The translations under genes and the position numbers were made by a program. DNA of 64,000 nt, taken from the NCBI RefSeq assembly GCF_016464305.1, contig NZ_JAEIOJ010000006.1, positions 331,461-395,460 on the forward strand, written 5' to 3'. Under the pieces are notes generated by a model. The model saw only the letters and a program-made list of their open reading frames with translations, was not told where the DNA came from and made no database searches. Shown in pieces: positions 43,870-52,514 of this stretch (the stretch's first letter is position 1; the number at the start of each line of letters is the position of its first letter). Source of the stretch: Umezawaea beigongshangensis. GTDB taxonomy: Bacteria > Actinomycetota > Actinomycetes > Mycobacteriales > Pseudonocardiaceae.

Positions 43870-44538
43870 TCAGCCGAACAGGGGCAGCCGGTCGGCGCTC
43901 GCTCCCAGCAGGGCCCGCTCGTCGTCGCGCAGCGGTTCGCGACCGGTGCCGACGAGGGCGTAGCGGACGGTGTCGGCGAACGGCGCCGGGTGACCGAGCA
44001 GGCCGTCCAGGACGCGGCGCACCTCGGCCGACCCGGCCGCCGACACCTCCCCGAGGCCCAGGTCCAGCTGGTGCACGGTCGCCTCGACCACGAGCGTGCT
44101 GAGCAGCGAACCGGTGGTCAGCACGTGCCCCTGAGTCCGCACGTGCTCGTGCGGGGACCGGCCGCGCGCGGCGTCCAGCACGGCGTGCGCGGTCTCGGCG
44201 TACTGCTCCACCAGCGGTGCCGTGCTCGGCCAGGCGCTGGCCGCGAGCCGCACGTGGCGGCGCTCGTCGTCGGCGTCCGCAGTGCCGGGCCGCCAGGCGT
44301 TCCAGTAGCTCACGGCGTCGACGTCGGCCGGGCCGTCCGCCGGGGTGTGCAGCGCCACCAGGGCCCGCCGCGCGTCGCCGAGCAGGTGCAGGACGAGGTC
44401 GCGCACCACCCAGCCGGTGCAGCGCGTGGGACGCCACGCGGTCGTCTCGTCCAGGCCGGACAGCGGCTCCAGCAGCGCGCGGTAGGCCGCGTCGAGCACC
44501 TCGTGCGTTTCCACGCGACCAGTCTCGCCGACGATCAC
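43870..44538 (-). CDS. Maleylpyruvate isomerase/DinB-like (MDMPI) family protein
   Basis: GTG at 44538 gives 222 residues; a GTG at 44514 (VETHEVLDAA) is an equally likely start. It has the four-helix DinB/MDMPI fold: RCTGWVVRDLVLHLLGDARR with the first metal histidine, and LVVEATVHQLDLGL with the last. Characterised relatives are mycothiol-dependent metalloenzymes, while many paralogues are of unknown use. Divergent from the F420-type oxidoreductase gene, with which it may share a promoter region. Confidence 0.82.
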   Translation of the reverse strand: MIVGETGRVETHEVLDAAYRALLEPLSGLDETTAWRPTRCTGWVVRDLVLHLLGDARRALVALHTPADGPADVDAVSYWNAWRPGTADADDERRHVRLAASAWPSTAPLVEQYAETAHAVLDAARGRSPHEHVRTQGHVLTTGSLLSTLVVEATVHQLDLGLGEVSAAGSAEVRRVLDGLLGHPAPFADTVRYALVGTGREPLRDDERALLGASADRLPLFG

Positions 44539-44744
44539 CCGGCGTGCACCGGCCGACCGGCGTCAGCCGGTCGGGACCGGGTCGCGGCCGTCCTGGACGC
44601 CACACCCTGCGTGAGGTCCTCGCCCGCCTGGACGTGGCACCGGGGTGATCGTCGCCGTGCTCCGTGCGCGGGACGGCGACACCTTGTAGAACTGGGTGGG
44701 GGCCGTTGTCGGTACACGATCCGCTCCACGGGAAGGACGGCACG

Positions 44745-45581
44745 ATGACGAGGTCCGAACTGGGAACCATCGGCGTGTGGCGGCTGGGTCAGCTGCTCGA
44801 CGCGCCGCTGGCGGCCCACCTGGAGGAGCTGGGTTTCGGCGCCGTGTGGGTCGGCGGTTCGCCCAGCGGCGACCTGGCGCTCGTGCAGGAGCTGCTCGAC
44901 GCCACCTCGACGCTCTCGGTGGCCACGGGCATCGTCAACGTGTGGAGCGACGACGCGGCCACCGCCGGCGCGTCGTTCCACCGGATCGAGCGCGAGCACC
45001 CAGGCCGGTTCCTGCTCGGCCTCGGCGTCAGCCACCCCGAGGCCAACACCCGGTACACCAAGCCCCTCCAGGCGTTGCAGGACTACCTCGACGCCCTGGA
45101 CACCGCCGGTGTCCCGGTCGAGCGGCGGGTGCTGGCCGCGCTCGGCCCGAAGGTGCTGCGGCTGTCCGCGGAGCGCACGGCGGGTGCGCACCCCTACCTG
45201 ACCACTCCCGAGCACACCGCGGCGGCGCGCGAGGTCCTGGGCCCGCAGGTGCTGCTGGCGCCCGAGCAGAAGGTCGTGCTGGACACGGACCCGGCGCGGG
45301 CCAGGGCGCTGGCCCGCGAGACCGTGGAGGTCTACCTGGGACTGAGCAACTACACCAACAACTGGCGTCGGCTGGGCTTCGGCGACGACGACCTCGCCGA
45401 CGGGGGCAGCGACCGCCTGATCGACGCGCTGGTCGTCCACGGCGACGCCGCGACGGTGAAGCGCCGCGTCACCGAGCACCTGGACGCGGGCGCCGACCAC
45501 GTCGCGGTCCAGCTCCTCACCGCTCCCGACGCCGACGTGGCCGACTCGTTCCGGGAACTGGCCGAGGTCCTCCTCGGCTGA
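44745..45581 (+). CDS. LLM-class F420-dependent oxidoreductase (TIGR03620-like)
   Basis: ATG at 44745 behind GGAAGGAC; 278 residues. A luciferase-like TIM barrel with LGTIGVWRLGQLLDAPLAAH at the N-terminus, VGGSPSGDLALV, RFLLGLGVSHPE and DHVAVQLLTAPDAD. The TIGR03620 subgroup occurs in organisms that make the deazaflavin F420, which is therefore the probable cofactor (family knowledge). Substrate unknown. A long hairpin terminator follows directly. Confidence 0.87.
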   Translation: MTRSELGTIGVWRLGQLLDAPLAAHLEELGFGAVWVGGSPSGDLALVQELLDATSTLSVATGIVNVWSDDAATAGASFHRIEREHPGRFLLGLGVSHPEANTRYTKPLQALQDYLDALDTAGVPVERRVLAALGPKVLRLSAERTAGAHPYLTTPEHTAAAREVLGPQVLLAPEQKVVLDTDPARARALARETVEVYLGLSNYTNNWRRLGFGDDDLADGGSDRLIDALVVHGDAATVKRRVTEHLDAGADHVAVQLLTAPDADVADSFRELAEVLLG

Positions 45582-45593
45582 TCCGGCGCCACC

Positions 45594-45643
45594 GGCGACG
45601 CCCCGGTTCCCCCGCGACGGCGGGGAGGAACCGGGGCGTCGCC
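45594..45643 (+). terminator. Long hairpin terminator
   Basis: Arms 45594-45610 and 45627-45643 pair perfectly (17 bp). The 16 bases between them can add a further short stem, so nearly the whole 50 bases fold. It begins 12 bases after the oxidoreductase stop. Confidence 0.85.
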
Positions 45644-46204
45644 GTGTGCGACGGCCGAAGGGAATTCGCGGCACGACCCCGGCGCGGTAACCCGCTCCTG
45701 CTGAATTCGCAGTGGTTCTTCGCTCTCGCCCCGGACCGTCGTCGCACGGGGCGTGCCACCGGTGGCGGAAATCGGTTCGCACGGCCGGACTCCTCTACGC
45801 GGAGTGGTAGTAGTTTCACGTTTGTCCTGGTGGCGCGCGGGTAGGGCGCGGGCGAACAGCATTGTCGCTCTGCCGGGGGACACGCGGAGTAGAAGCGGCG
45901 CCATTTTTCACCCGGTACGGAGAAAATTCGCCGGATGAGGTGTGACTTCTCGCGAACGAGGTATCCGAGTCCTACCTCGCCCAGGTGGTGGGGAACTGGT
46001 ACGGACGGGAACGAGAGCGTCGAGCACGGCCGCCGTCGAACGCGATGGCGCCGCCCCGGCCTCGAACCCCGGCCGGGGCGTCACGCGAACGCCCGCTCCC
46101 GATCCCGCGGGCCGCACCGTCGACGACGGACGCGGCACGCCACACGACCGACGAACCTCCCGCACGCCTGCGCCCAGCGACGGCGGGGGAAGGAGAAGCA
46201 CGAC
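45644..46204. other. Long leader region upstream of the YsnF-type gene
   Basis: No gene is supported on the plus strand in this 561-base interval. It contains a possible stress-sigma promoter (45820-45844), several AT-richer patches (45690-45720 and 45890-45935) and two GAATTCGC copies at 45662 and 45702. The only long minus-strand reading frame here is the unterminated extension of the ssuD-like gene. Confidence 0.5.
45820..45844 (+). promoter_or_regulatory. Candidate SigB/SigH-type stress promoter
   Basis: GTTT at 45820-45823, a 15-base spacer and GGGTAG at 45839-45844 match the actinobacterial general-stress sigma pattern GTTT-N14-16-GGGTAT closely. It is about 360 bases upstream of the stress-type PRC-barrel/YsnF gene, so the link is tentative. 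Confidence 0.35.
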
Positions 46205-48235
46205 ATGACCACGTTGAACCGGCAGGAACTCACCTCGCTGACCGGCCGGACCGTGTACGACAGCTCGGGCGACAAGATCGGCAAGCTCGGTGAGCTGTGG
46301 ACGGACGAGAACAGCGGCCAGCCCACCTGGGTGACCGTCCACACCGGCCTGTTCGGCATGAACGAGACCTTCCTGCCCGTGGAGGGACTGCGGTCCAGCG
46401 GTGACGACGTCACCACGCCCCACACCAAGGAGCAGGTGAAGGACGCGCCGAACTTCGACCCGTCGAGCGGGCACATCGACCGCGACGAGGAGACGCGGCT
46501 GTACCGCCACTACGGCCTGACCGGCGGCGGGACCGACACCGTCGGCGAGCGGAGCGCCACCACCGGCCGCGCCGCCACCGGTCGCACTGGTCGCACCGAC
46601 ACCGACCTCACCGACACCGACCTCACCTCCGCGGACCGCACCTCCGCTGGGCACCGCGCGGCCGTCGGCCACGACACGTCGGGCCCGAACACCGACGACG
46701 CCATGACCCGCTCCGAGGAGCGCCTGAAGGTCGGCACCGAGGAGCGCGAGGCGGGCCGTGCCCGGCTGCGCAAGTACGTGGTGACCAGCACCGAGCAGGT
46801 CGAGGTCCCGGTGAGCCGGGAAGAGGTGCGGGTGGAGCGCGAGCCCATCACCGACGCCAACCGCGGTGCGGCGCTGGACGGCCCGGCGATCTCCGAGGAG
46901 GAGCACGAGGTGACGCTGCACGAGGAGCGTCCGGTCGTGGAGACGGAGGCCGTTCCGGTGGAGCGCGTGCGCCTGAGCAAGGAGCGCGTCACCGGCAACG
47001 AGACGGTGAGCGGCGAGGTCCGCGAGGAGCGCATCGACACCGACGTCCAGGGTGACGCCAGGGGCCGTCGCCCCGGAGTCTGACGACACGGCGGAGTTCT
47101 CGCACACCGCCGGGAGGTCCAGCTCCTCCCGCCCGGCCAGCAGGCCGCGACGGGCCAGCTCCGGCCGGACGCCCTCGCCGAACCAGTACGCCTCCTCCAG
47201 GTGCGGGTAGCCCGACAGCACGAACTCCTCGATCCCCAGCGCGTGGTACTCCTCGATCAGGTCGGCCACCTCGGCGTGACTGCCGACCAGGGCCGTGCCC
47301 GCACCACCGCGCACCAGTCCCACGCCCGCCCACAGGCCGGGGTGGACCTCCAGGCCGCGCACGCCCCGGCCGGGGTCGCCGCCGTGCAGGGCGAGCATCC
47401 GCTGCTGCCCCTCGGACTCGCTCTCCCGCAGCACCGCCTGCGACCGCCGCACCTGAGCCGGGTCCAGCGCGTCGAGCAGCTTCTGCGCCTCCGCCCACGC
47501 CTCGGCGGAGGTGTCGCGGCTGATCGTGTGCAGGCGGACGCCGAAGCGCACGACGCGCCCCCGCGCCTCGGCCAGCTCCCGCACCCGCCCGATCTTCTCC
47601 GCCACCTGCGCGGGCGGCTCGCCCCAGGTGAGGTAGACGTCGGCGCGCGCGGCCGCCACCGGCAGCGCCGCGGCCGACGACCCGCCGAAGTAGATCTCCG
47701 GAACGGGGTCCGGCACCGCCAGCACGGTGGCCCCCGCGACGCGGTAGTGGGTGCCGTCGAAGTCGAACGGCGCACCCGACCACACGCCGCGCACGATCTG
47801 GAGGAACTCGTCCGTGCGGGCGTAGCGCTGGTCGTGATCGGCCCAGTCGCCGAACCGCTGCTGCTCGACCGCGTCCCCGCCGGTGACGACGTTGAGCAGC
47901 AGCCGCCCGCGCGAGATGCGCTGGTAGGTGGCGGCCATCTGCGCCGCGAGCGTCGGGGACACCACACCGGGCCGGAACGCCACGAGGAACTTCAGCCGCT
48001 CGGTCCGCGCGATCAGCGCGGCCGTCGTCAGCCACGCGTCCTCGCACCACGTGCCGGTCGGCGTGAGGACACCGGTGAAGCCGTTGTGCTCGGCGGCGCG
48101 GGCGATCTGGGCGAGGTAGTCGATGTCGGGCTGGCGCTGAGCCGCCGCGCCCTGGGACCGGTTGGCGTGGAAGCGTTCCACGATCGTGCGGCCGTCGCCC
48201 GACGTGGGCAGGAACCAGTGCAGGGTGATGCTCAC
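45908..48235 (-). CDS. ssuD: FMNH2-dependent alkanesulfonate monooxygenase-like (SsuD), no normal stop
   Basis: GTG at 48235 overlaps the stop of the upstream ssuA-like gene (GTGA). Residues 1 to about 380 (down to about base 47095) are a full SsuD-type luciferase-like barrel: SITLHWFLPTSGDGRTIVER, FLVAFRPGVVSPTLAAQMAA, RLLLNVVTGGD, PEIYFGGSS. It should release sulfite from alkanesulfonates with reduced flavin supplied by the SsuE-like reductase at 51183. The frame then finds no stop until 45908, running 390 codons antisense through the YsnF-type gene. Either the stop was lost, a frameshift or assembly error hides it, or a long tail is made. The functional part is essentially 47095-48235. Confidence 0.75.
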   Translation of the reverse strand: MSITLHWFLPTSGDGRTIVERFHANRSQGAAAQRQPDIDYLAQIARAAEHNGFTGVLTPTGTWCEDAWLTTAALIARTERLKFLVAFRPGVVSPTLAAQMAATYQRISRGRLLLNVVTGGDAVEQQRFGDWADHDQRYARTDEFLQIVRGVWSGAPFDFDGTHYRVAGATVLAVPDPVPEIYFGGSSAAALPVAAARADVYLTWGEPPAQVAEKIGRVRELAEARGRVVRFGVRLHTISRDTSAEAWAEAQKLLDALDPAQVRRSQAVLRESESEGQQRMLALHGGDPGRGVRGLEVHPGLWAGVGLVRGGAGTALVGSHAEVADLIEEYHALGIEEFVLSGYPHLEEAYWFGEGVRPELARRGLLAGREELDLPAVCENSAVSSDSGATAPGVTLDVGVDALLADLAAHRLVAGDALLAQAHALHRNGLRLHDRTLLVQRHLVLLLGDRRAVQRRTAVGVGDGLALHPHLFPAHRDLDLLGAGHHVLAQPGTARLALLGADLQALLGAGHGVVGVRARRVVADGRAVPSGGAVRGGEVGVGEVGVGATSATGGGAAGGGAPLADGVGPAAGQAVVAVQPRLLVAVDVPARRVEVRRVLHLLLGVGRGDVVTAGPQSLHGQEGLVHAEQAGVDGHPGGLAAVLVRPQLTELADLVARAVVHGPAGQRGEFLPVQRGHVVLLLPPPSLGAGVREVRRSCGVPRPSSTVRPAGSGAGVRVTPRPGFEAGAAPSRSTAAVLDALVPVRTSSPPPGRGRTRIPRSREVTPHPANFLRTG
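46205..47083 (+). CDS. PRC-barrel / YsnF-AvaK (DUF2382) stress protein
   Basis: ATG at 46205 with AAGGAG upstream; 292 residues. Residues about 5-80 are a PRC-barrel (GRTVYDSSGDKIGKLGELWT). A Thr/Asp-rich linker follows with repeated TDTDLT motifs. Residues about 170-285 are the YsnF/DUF2382 domain of charged repeats (LRKYVVTSTEQVEVPVSREE, EEHEVTLHEERPVVETEAVP). Relatives are induced by general stress in Bacillus and actinobacteria, with unknown mechanism. The reverse strand of this gene is open in the ssuD frame; its strong domain match makes this the real coding strand. Confidence 0.88.
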   Translation: MTTLNRQELTSLTGRTVYDSSGDKIGKLGELWTDENSGQPTWVTVHTGLFGMNETFLPVEGLRSSGDDVTTPHTKEQVKDAPNFDPSSGHIDRDEETRLYRHYGLTGGGTDTVGERSATTGRAATGRTGRTDTDLTDTDLTSADRTSAGHRAAVGHDTSGPNTDDAMTRSEERLKVGTEEREAGRARLRKYVVTSTEQVEVPVSREEVRVEREPITDANRGAALDGPAISEEEHEVTLHEERPVVETEAVPVERVRLSKERVTGNETVSGEVREERIDTDVQGDARGRRPGV

Positions 48236-49251
48236 GACGTCTGCTCCTCCTTCAGCGCTTCCTGGTACCGGCGGTCGACGAACTTCGCGAAGTCCAGCGA
48301 GCCGGGAAGGGTGCCGTCCTCGGTGAACGCGTCGGCCAGGGCCTGCTCCGACGCGACCACCTCGTCGTCCAGCGCGACGGGCAGGTCGGGACCGCGGTTC
48401 ACCGAGGCCCTGGCGACCTCGATCTTCAGACCGGTCTCGCCCGCCCACGTGGTGGCCCACTCGTCGAGGTGGTCGCCGGCCCACTTCTGCGCCTTCGCCA
48501 GGCGCAGCAGGTAGTCCTGGATCGCGGTGTTCTTGCCCGCGTCGGCCAGTGCCGCCGTGCCCGCCACCTGGAAGCCGTAGCCGTTCGCGGTCTCCCGGCC
48601 GTCCACCAGGACCCGCGCGCCCGTGTCGAGCAGGGCCTGCGAGGTGTACGGGTCCCAGGTCGCCCACGCGTCCACCTGGCCCTGGCTGAACGCGGCGTAG
48701 GCGTCCGACGGTTGCAGGAAGTTCAGCTTCACGTCCTTCGTGGACAGTCCGGCCCTGCGCAGGTTCAGCAGGATCTGCCCGTGGGCCGAACTCCCCTTCG
48801 CCACGGCGATGTTCTTGTCCCGCAGGTCGGCCACGCCGCGCAGCGGCGAGTCCCGCGGCACGAGCAGCGCGTCGCTGGTCACGTTGCCCTTCACCGCGTG
48901 GACCACGGAGATCTTCGCTCCCGCGGCCGCGGCGAAGAGGGGCGGCGTGTTGCCGACGCCGCCGACGTCGATCGCCCCGGCGGACGCGGCCTCCAGCAGC
49001 GGCGGCCCGGAGGTGAACGTGGCCCACTCGATCTCGTAGGGCACGTCGCCGAGGAGCCCGGCGGCGGCGAGCAGCGACTTCGAGCCGCCCTTCTGGTCGC
49101 CCACCTTCAGCACCACGTCCGCGAGCTGGTCCGCGCTCACCGGGGCGGGCACCTCCCCGGACGCCGCCGGGTCGCCGGTGCAGGCGGTCAGCGCGCTCAG
49201 GGCGGCCACCGACGCGGTGATCAGGGCGAGGAGCGCTCTAGGTCGTCTCAC
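48232..49251 (-). CDS. ssuA: Sulfonate ABC transporter substrate-binding lipoprotein
   Basis: GTG at 49251 overlaps the ATPase gene by 14 bases; 339 residues. Signal peptide with lipobox LTAC (LITASVAALSALTACTG), so membrane-tethered. The NMT1/SsuA-like fold shows VLKVGDQKGGSKSLLAAAGL, AIDVGGVGNTPPLFAAAAGA and AFSQGQVDAWATWDPYTSQA, motifs typical of aliphatic sulfonate and taurine binders. It delivers substrate to the permease encoded two genes upstream. Coupled to ssuD by a four-base overlap. Confidence 0.9.
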   Translation of the reverse strand: MRRPRALLALITASVAALSALTACTGDPAASGEVPAPVSADQLADVVLKVGDQKGGSKSLLAAAGLLGDVPYEIEWATFTSGPPLLEAASAGAIDVGGVGNTPPLFAAAAGAKISVVHAVKGNVTSDALLVPRDSPLRGVADLRDKNIAVAKGSSAHGQILLNLRRAGLSTKDVKLNFLQPSDAYAAFSQGQVDAWATWDPYTSQALLDTGARVLVDGRETANGYGFQVAGTAALADAGKNTAIQDYLLRLAKAQKWAGDHLDEWATTWAGETGLKIEVARASVNRGPDLPVALDDEVVASEQALADAFTEDGTLPGSLDFAKFVDRRYQEALKEEQTS

Positions 49252-49951
49252 GGTCGACTCCCAGGTCCGCGAGCACCTCGGCGCGCAGGTCGACCAGCGA
49301 CCCGCGGTCACGAGGACGGGCCAGGTCGACCCGGTGCTCGGTGATGACGTGCCCGTCGTCGAGGACGAGCACGCGGTCGGCGAGCAGCAGCGCCTCGTCC
49401 ACGTCGTGCGTCACCAGCAGCACGGCCGGCCGGTGGGTGTTCCACAGCCGCTCCACCAGCGCGTGCATCGCGAGCCTGGTCAGCGCGTCCAGCGCGCCGA
49501 ACGGCTCGTCCAGCAGCAGCACGTCCGGCTCCCGCACCAGGGCTCGCGCCAGCGACACCCGTTGCGCCTCACCGCCGGACAGGGTGAGCGGCCACGCCTC
49601 GGCGTGGCCGGCCAGCTGCACCTCGGCCAGCGCCTTCACGGCCACCGCTCGGCCGTCGACGCCGCGCAGCCCCAGCGAGACGTTGCGCCACACCCGACGC
49701 CACGGCAGCAGCCGCGGCTGCTGGAACGCCACGGACACCGTGCCGGGAACGTCGACCTCCCCCCGCACCTCGCGGTCCAGGCCCGCGAGCACCCGCAGCA
49801 GGGTGGACTTGCCGGAGCCGCTGCGGCCCAGCAGGGCGACGAACTCGCCGCCGGCGATGTCCAGGTCCACGTCGCGCAGGACGCGTCTCGTGCCGAACGT
49901 CCTGGTCAGGCCGCGGACCCGCACCGCGCTGGTGATCACCGGGTCTGCCAC
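49238..49951 (-). CDS. ssuB: Sulfonate ABC transporter ATP-binding protein
   Basis: GTG at 49951, 237 residues. All ABC motifs are present: Walker A LLGRSGSGKST, Q-loop FQQPRLLPW, signature LSGGEAQRVSLARALV, Walker B VLLLDEPFGALDALT, switch His VTHDVDEA. The SsuB/TauB subfamily is indicated by the short length and FQQPRLLPWRRVWRNV. It energises the adjacent permease. The start lies 16 bases inside the permease gene. Confidence 0.92.
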   Translation of the reverse strand: MADPVITSAVRVRGLTRTFGTRRVLRDVDLDIAGGEFVALLGRSGSGKSTLLRVLAGLDREVRGEVDVPGTVSVAFQQPRLLPWRRVWRNVSLGLRGVDGRAVAVKALAEVQLAGHAEAWPLTLSGGEAQRVSLARALVREPDVLLLDEPFGALDALTRLAMHALVERLWNTHRPAVLLVTHDVDEALLLADRVLVLDDGHVITEHRVDLARPRDRGSLVDLRAEVLADLGVDRETT

Positions 49952-50760
49952 CGCAGCACCCTCCTCTCCAGTCCGCGGACCAGGGCGTCGGTCGTGAGCC
50001 CCAGCAGCGCGTACACCAGCAGACCCACCACGACGACGTCCGTGCGCAGGAACTCGCGGGCGTTGTTGATCAGGTGGCCGATCCCCGCGTCGGCGTTGAC
50101 CTGCTCGGCCACGATCAGCGACAGCCACGCCGTGCCCAGCGCGATCCGCAGGCCCACCAGGGTCTGGGGGACCGCGGACGGCAGCACCACGTGCCGCACG
50201 CGCTCGGCACGGGTGTAGCCGAGCACCCGCGCCGCCTCCAGGAGGTCGGGGTCGGTCTGCCGGATGCCGGAGTGCAGGTTGAGGTACAGCGGGAACGCCA
50301 CCCCGCAGGCGATGAGCGCGATCTTCGGCTCCTCGCCGATGCCGAACCACAGGATGAACAGCGGGATCAGCCCGAGGTGCGGCAGCGTGCGCAGCATCTG
50401 CACCGGTGGGTCGACCAGCGTCTCGCTCCACCTCGACAGCCCGGCGAGCAGGCCCAGCGCGAGGCCGGCGGCCGCGCCGAGGACGAAGCCGACGGCCACC
50501 CGGCGCAGCGACACCGCGAAAGCGCTGCCGAGCTCGCCGTCGACGGCGAGGTCCACGGCCGCGCGGGCCACGGTGACCGGTGAGGCGAGCTCGTCCGGCG
50601 GCAGCACCCCGGTGCTGCTCGCCGCCTGCCACAGCAGGACGAGCGCGACGGGGGAGATCCAGCGGCGGAGGTCGGGCGGTCGGCGCTTCTTGGCGGGGGG
50701 ATCGGGGCGCGCGTCGGCTGTCCGCGGACGCGCGAGAACCCCCGTGGTGGAAATCGACAC
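49936..50760 (-). CDS. ssuC: Sulfonate ABC transporter permease
   Basis: GTG at 50760 is preceded by TTGGAGAAATC, a good ribosome site, and gives 274 residues; a GTG at 50778 is possible but less well placed. About six transmembrane helices are apparent, with a TauC/SsuC-type EAA loop (LLEAARVLGYTRAERVRHVV) near residue 175. First full gene of the ssuC-ssuB-ssuA-ssuD operon. A tiny leader-peptide frame lies 73 bases upstream on the same strand. Confidence 0.9.
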   Translation of the reverse strand: MSISTTGVLARPRTADARPDPPAKKRRPPDLRRWISPVALVLLWQAASSTGVLPPDELASPVTVARAAVDLAVDGELGSAFAVSLRRVAVGFVLGAAAGLALGLLAGLSRWSETLVDPPVQMLRTLPHLGLIPLFILWFGIGEEPKIALIACGVAFPLYLNLHSGIRQTDPDLLEAARVLGYTRAERVRHVVLPSAVPQTLVGLRIALGTAWLSLIVAEQVNADAGIGHLINNAREFLRTDVVVVGLLVYALLGLTTDALVRGLERRVLRWQTR

Positions 50761-50833
50761 GATTTCTCCAACGGTCACGAGAAGGGGGAAACGGCCGTCG
50801 CGACGCCCGGAGGGCGCACGAGGGGGAAACGGC

Positions 50834-50914
50834 TCAGCGGATGCGACAGATCGCGCTCGCCTGGCGCCGCAGATCGACGTGCAGGCGAGCGACCAGGAGT
50901 TCGTCGTCCCTCAC
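50834..50914 (-). CDS. Sulfur-operon leader peptide
   Basis: GTG at 50914 encodes 26 residues beginning VRDDELLVARLHVDLRRQAS and ending with AICRIR. This matches the actinobacterial putative leader peptide group that precedes sulfate, sulfonate and cysteine genes (LLVxRxHVDLxRxASAxCR). Its single late Cys codon in an Arg context suggests translation-coupled attenuation by cysteine availability. No obvious ribosome site is seen. The ssuC start lies 73 bases downstream. Confidence 0.72.
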   Translation of the reverse strand: MRDDELLVARLHVDLRRQASAICRIR

Positions 50915-51051
50915 GGCACCGAGTCTTGGTGCGCCTCGAGAAGAAGTCAACGGTCGGTCCGCCCGTCTCGGATCGTGGATTCGTGCCGGGGTACGGCACC
51001 TCCGAGTTGGTCCCGAGGTGTGAAACCACCCCCGGTCGCGCGCCGCCGGTG

Positions 51052-51080
51052 TTGACGGGTGTTCACCGCGCTGCTCAGAT
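51052..51080 (+). promoter_or_regulatory. Predicted promoter of flavin reductase gene
   Basis: TTGACG at 51052-51057, 17-base spacer, TCAGAT at 51075-51080. It points to the ssuE-like gene starting at 51183 and lies in the 268-base interval shared with the divergent leader peptide and ssu operon. Confidence 0.5.
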
Positions 51081-51182
51081 GGGGTGACCAGACCGCGTCG
51101 TGCGCCTCCACGGTCCACAGTGGATGGAGCGGTGCTCCGCACCGCTCGTCGCGGCACGACCCGATCCGCCGGAGGTGGCCCC

Positions 51183-51734
51183 GTGCCCTCGATCCTCGTC
51201 CTGTCCGGAAGCCCGTCTGCGACGTCCCGCACGGCCGCCCTCGCCGAGCACCTGGCCCTGCGCCTGCGGGAGCGCGACCACCGGGTGCGCACGATCCGGG
51301 TCAGGGAGCTCCCCCCGGCGGCGCTGCTGTCCGGCGACACCCGCGACCCGGCCGTCGCGGAGGTCGTGGAGGCAGTCGCCGCCGCGGACGGCGTGGTCGT
51401 GGCGTCCCCGGTCTACAAGGCCGCCTACAGCGGCCTGCTCAAGAGCCTGCTCGACCTGCTGCCGCAGTTCGCCCTGGCGGGCAAGGCCGTGCTGCCCGTC
51501 GTGACCGGCGGCAGCCCGGCCCACGTGCTGGCGGTCGACTACGCCCTGCGGCCGGTGCTGTCCGCCCTCGGCGCGCACCACGTCGTGCAGGGCTGGTTCG
51601 TGCTCGACTCGCACATCGTCGCGGTGGGGGACGCCGTCGAGCTGGCCGAGGGGGCGCGGCGGCCGCTGTACGAGGTGGTCGACGGGTTCTCCGACGTGCT
51701 GCACGCGCGGCGCCCGCTGATCGACGCCTCCTGA
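51183..51734 (+). CDS. ssuE: NADPH-dependent FMN reductase (SsuE-like)
   Basis: GTG at 51183 with GGAGGTGG upstream; 183 residues. Flavodoxin-like fold: ILVLSGSPSATSRTAALAEH binds the FMN phosphate, DGVVVASPVYKAAYSGLLKS is the SsuE/MsuE hallmark. It would supply FMNH2 to the SsuD-like monooxygenase encoded in the divergent operon. The pairing on opposite sides of one regulatory region supports joint control by sulfur status. Confidence 0.9.
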   Translation: MPSILVLSGSPSATSRTAALAEHLALRLRERDHRVRTIRVRELPPAALLSGDTRDPAVAEVVEAVAAADGVVVASPVYKAAYSGLLKSLLDLLPQFALAGKAVLPVVTGGSPAHVLAVDYALRPVLSALGAHHVVQGWFVLDSHIVAVGDAVELAEGARRPLYEVVDGFSDVLHARRPLIDAS

Positions 51735-51743
51735 GGCCCCGGT

Positions 51744-52226
51744 TCAGCGCTTCCGCGCGGGCACGTGCCGGTAGGAGGGGCGGTTGCCCGACCACGCCTC
51801 GCGCAGTTCGGTGGCCAGCGTCGAGGCGTTGGCGCAGGCCCGGTGGTCGGTCCACTGCTCGGCGTGCGCGCTGGCCGACAGCGCCACGCGCTGCGCGGTG
51901 TCGGCGAACAGCGCGAGCAGCGCGTCCGCGGCGTCGCCCCGCTCCCGCGGTTCTCCGCCGGAACCGGGGCCGGGCAGCTCCAGCGCTCGTCCCGCCAGCG
52001 CGGAGGAACCGCGCAGGGCCACCGCGATCGCGTGCTCCACCGCCTCCGCGTTGGCCTGGAGACGAGCGCGCCGCTGGTCCTGCGCGGCCAGGAACAGCCC
52101 GATCAGCCGCGAGCGGCACAGCCCGTCCCACAGCAGTGCCAGCACCTCCGCCGTGTCGTGCGGATCGACGTCGTCGAGCGCGCGGACGACCTCGGACAGC
52201 GACGGGTGAGAACTCACAGCACGCAT
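51744..52226 (-). CDS. Hypothetical protein, mostly helical
   Basis: ATG at 52226 gives 160 residues (a GTG at 52244 would add six). Family not recognised. The sequence looks all-alpha (LSEVVRALDDVDPHDTAEVL, LLALFADTAQRVALSASAHA) with a Gly/Pro/Glu-rich break near residue 90 and a basic tail. No signal peptide or membrane helix. Its stop is close to the convergent flavin reductase stop (nine bases apart). Confidence 0.6.
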   Translation of the reverse strand: MRAVSSHPSLSEVVRALDDVDPHDTAEVLALLWDGLCRSRLIGLFLAAQDQRRARLQANAEAVEHAIAVALRGSSALAGRALELPGPGSGGEPRERGDAADALLALFADTAQRVALSASAHAEQWTDHRACANASTLATELREAWSGNRPSYRHVPARKR

Positions 52227-52514
52227 TCTGTCAGCAACGGTCACCTCGCAGTGACGGTCCTCACCCGTTCTCCGCCTCCGTTCGTGGACGCGATCGTTCC
52301 GGAAAGTGTGCGATCAGGTGCGGAGATGCCGCCGGACGGCCGTGCGGCGAGATCGGATACCGTGACCGCCGACAGCGTCGGACGCGCACGCCCGGGGAGG
52401 TGGGAACTCGTGACCGCTCGTCCAGGTCGGGTGCTCTCGTCTCGCGGCCCTGCGGTCCGCACGCCGTAGGTGACCGGGAGAGCGCCCCTCGGCGTTCCCC
52501 CGAAAGGCTTCTCG

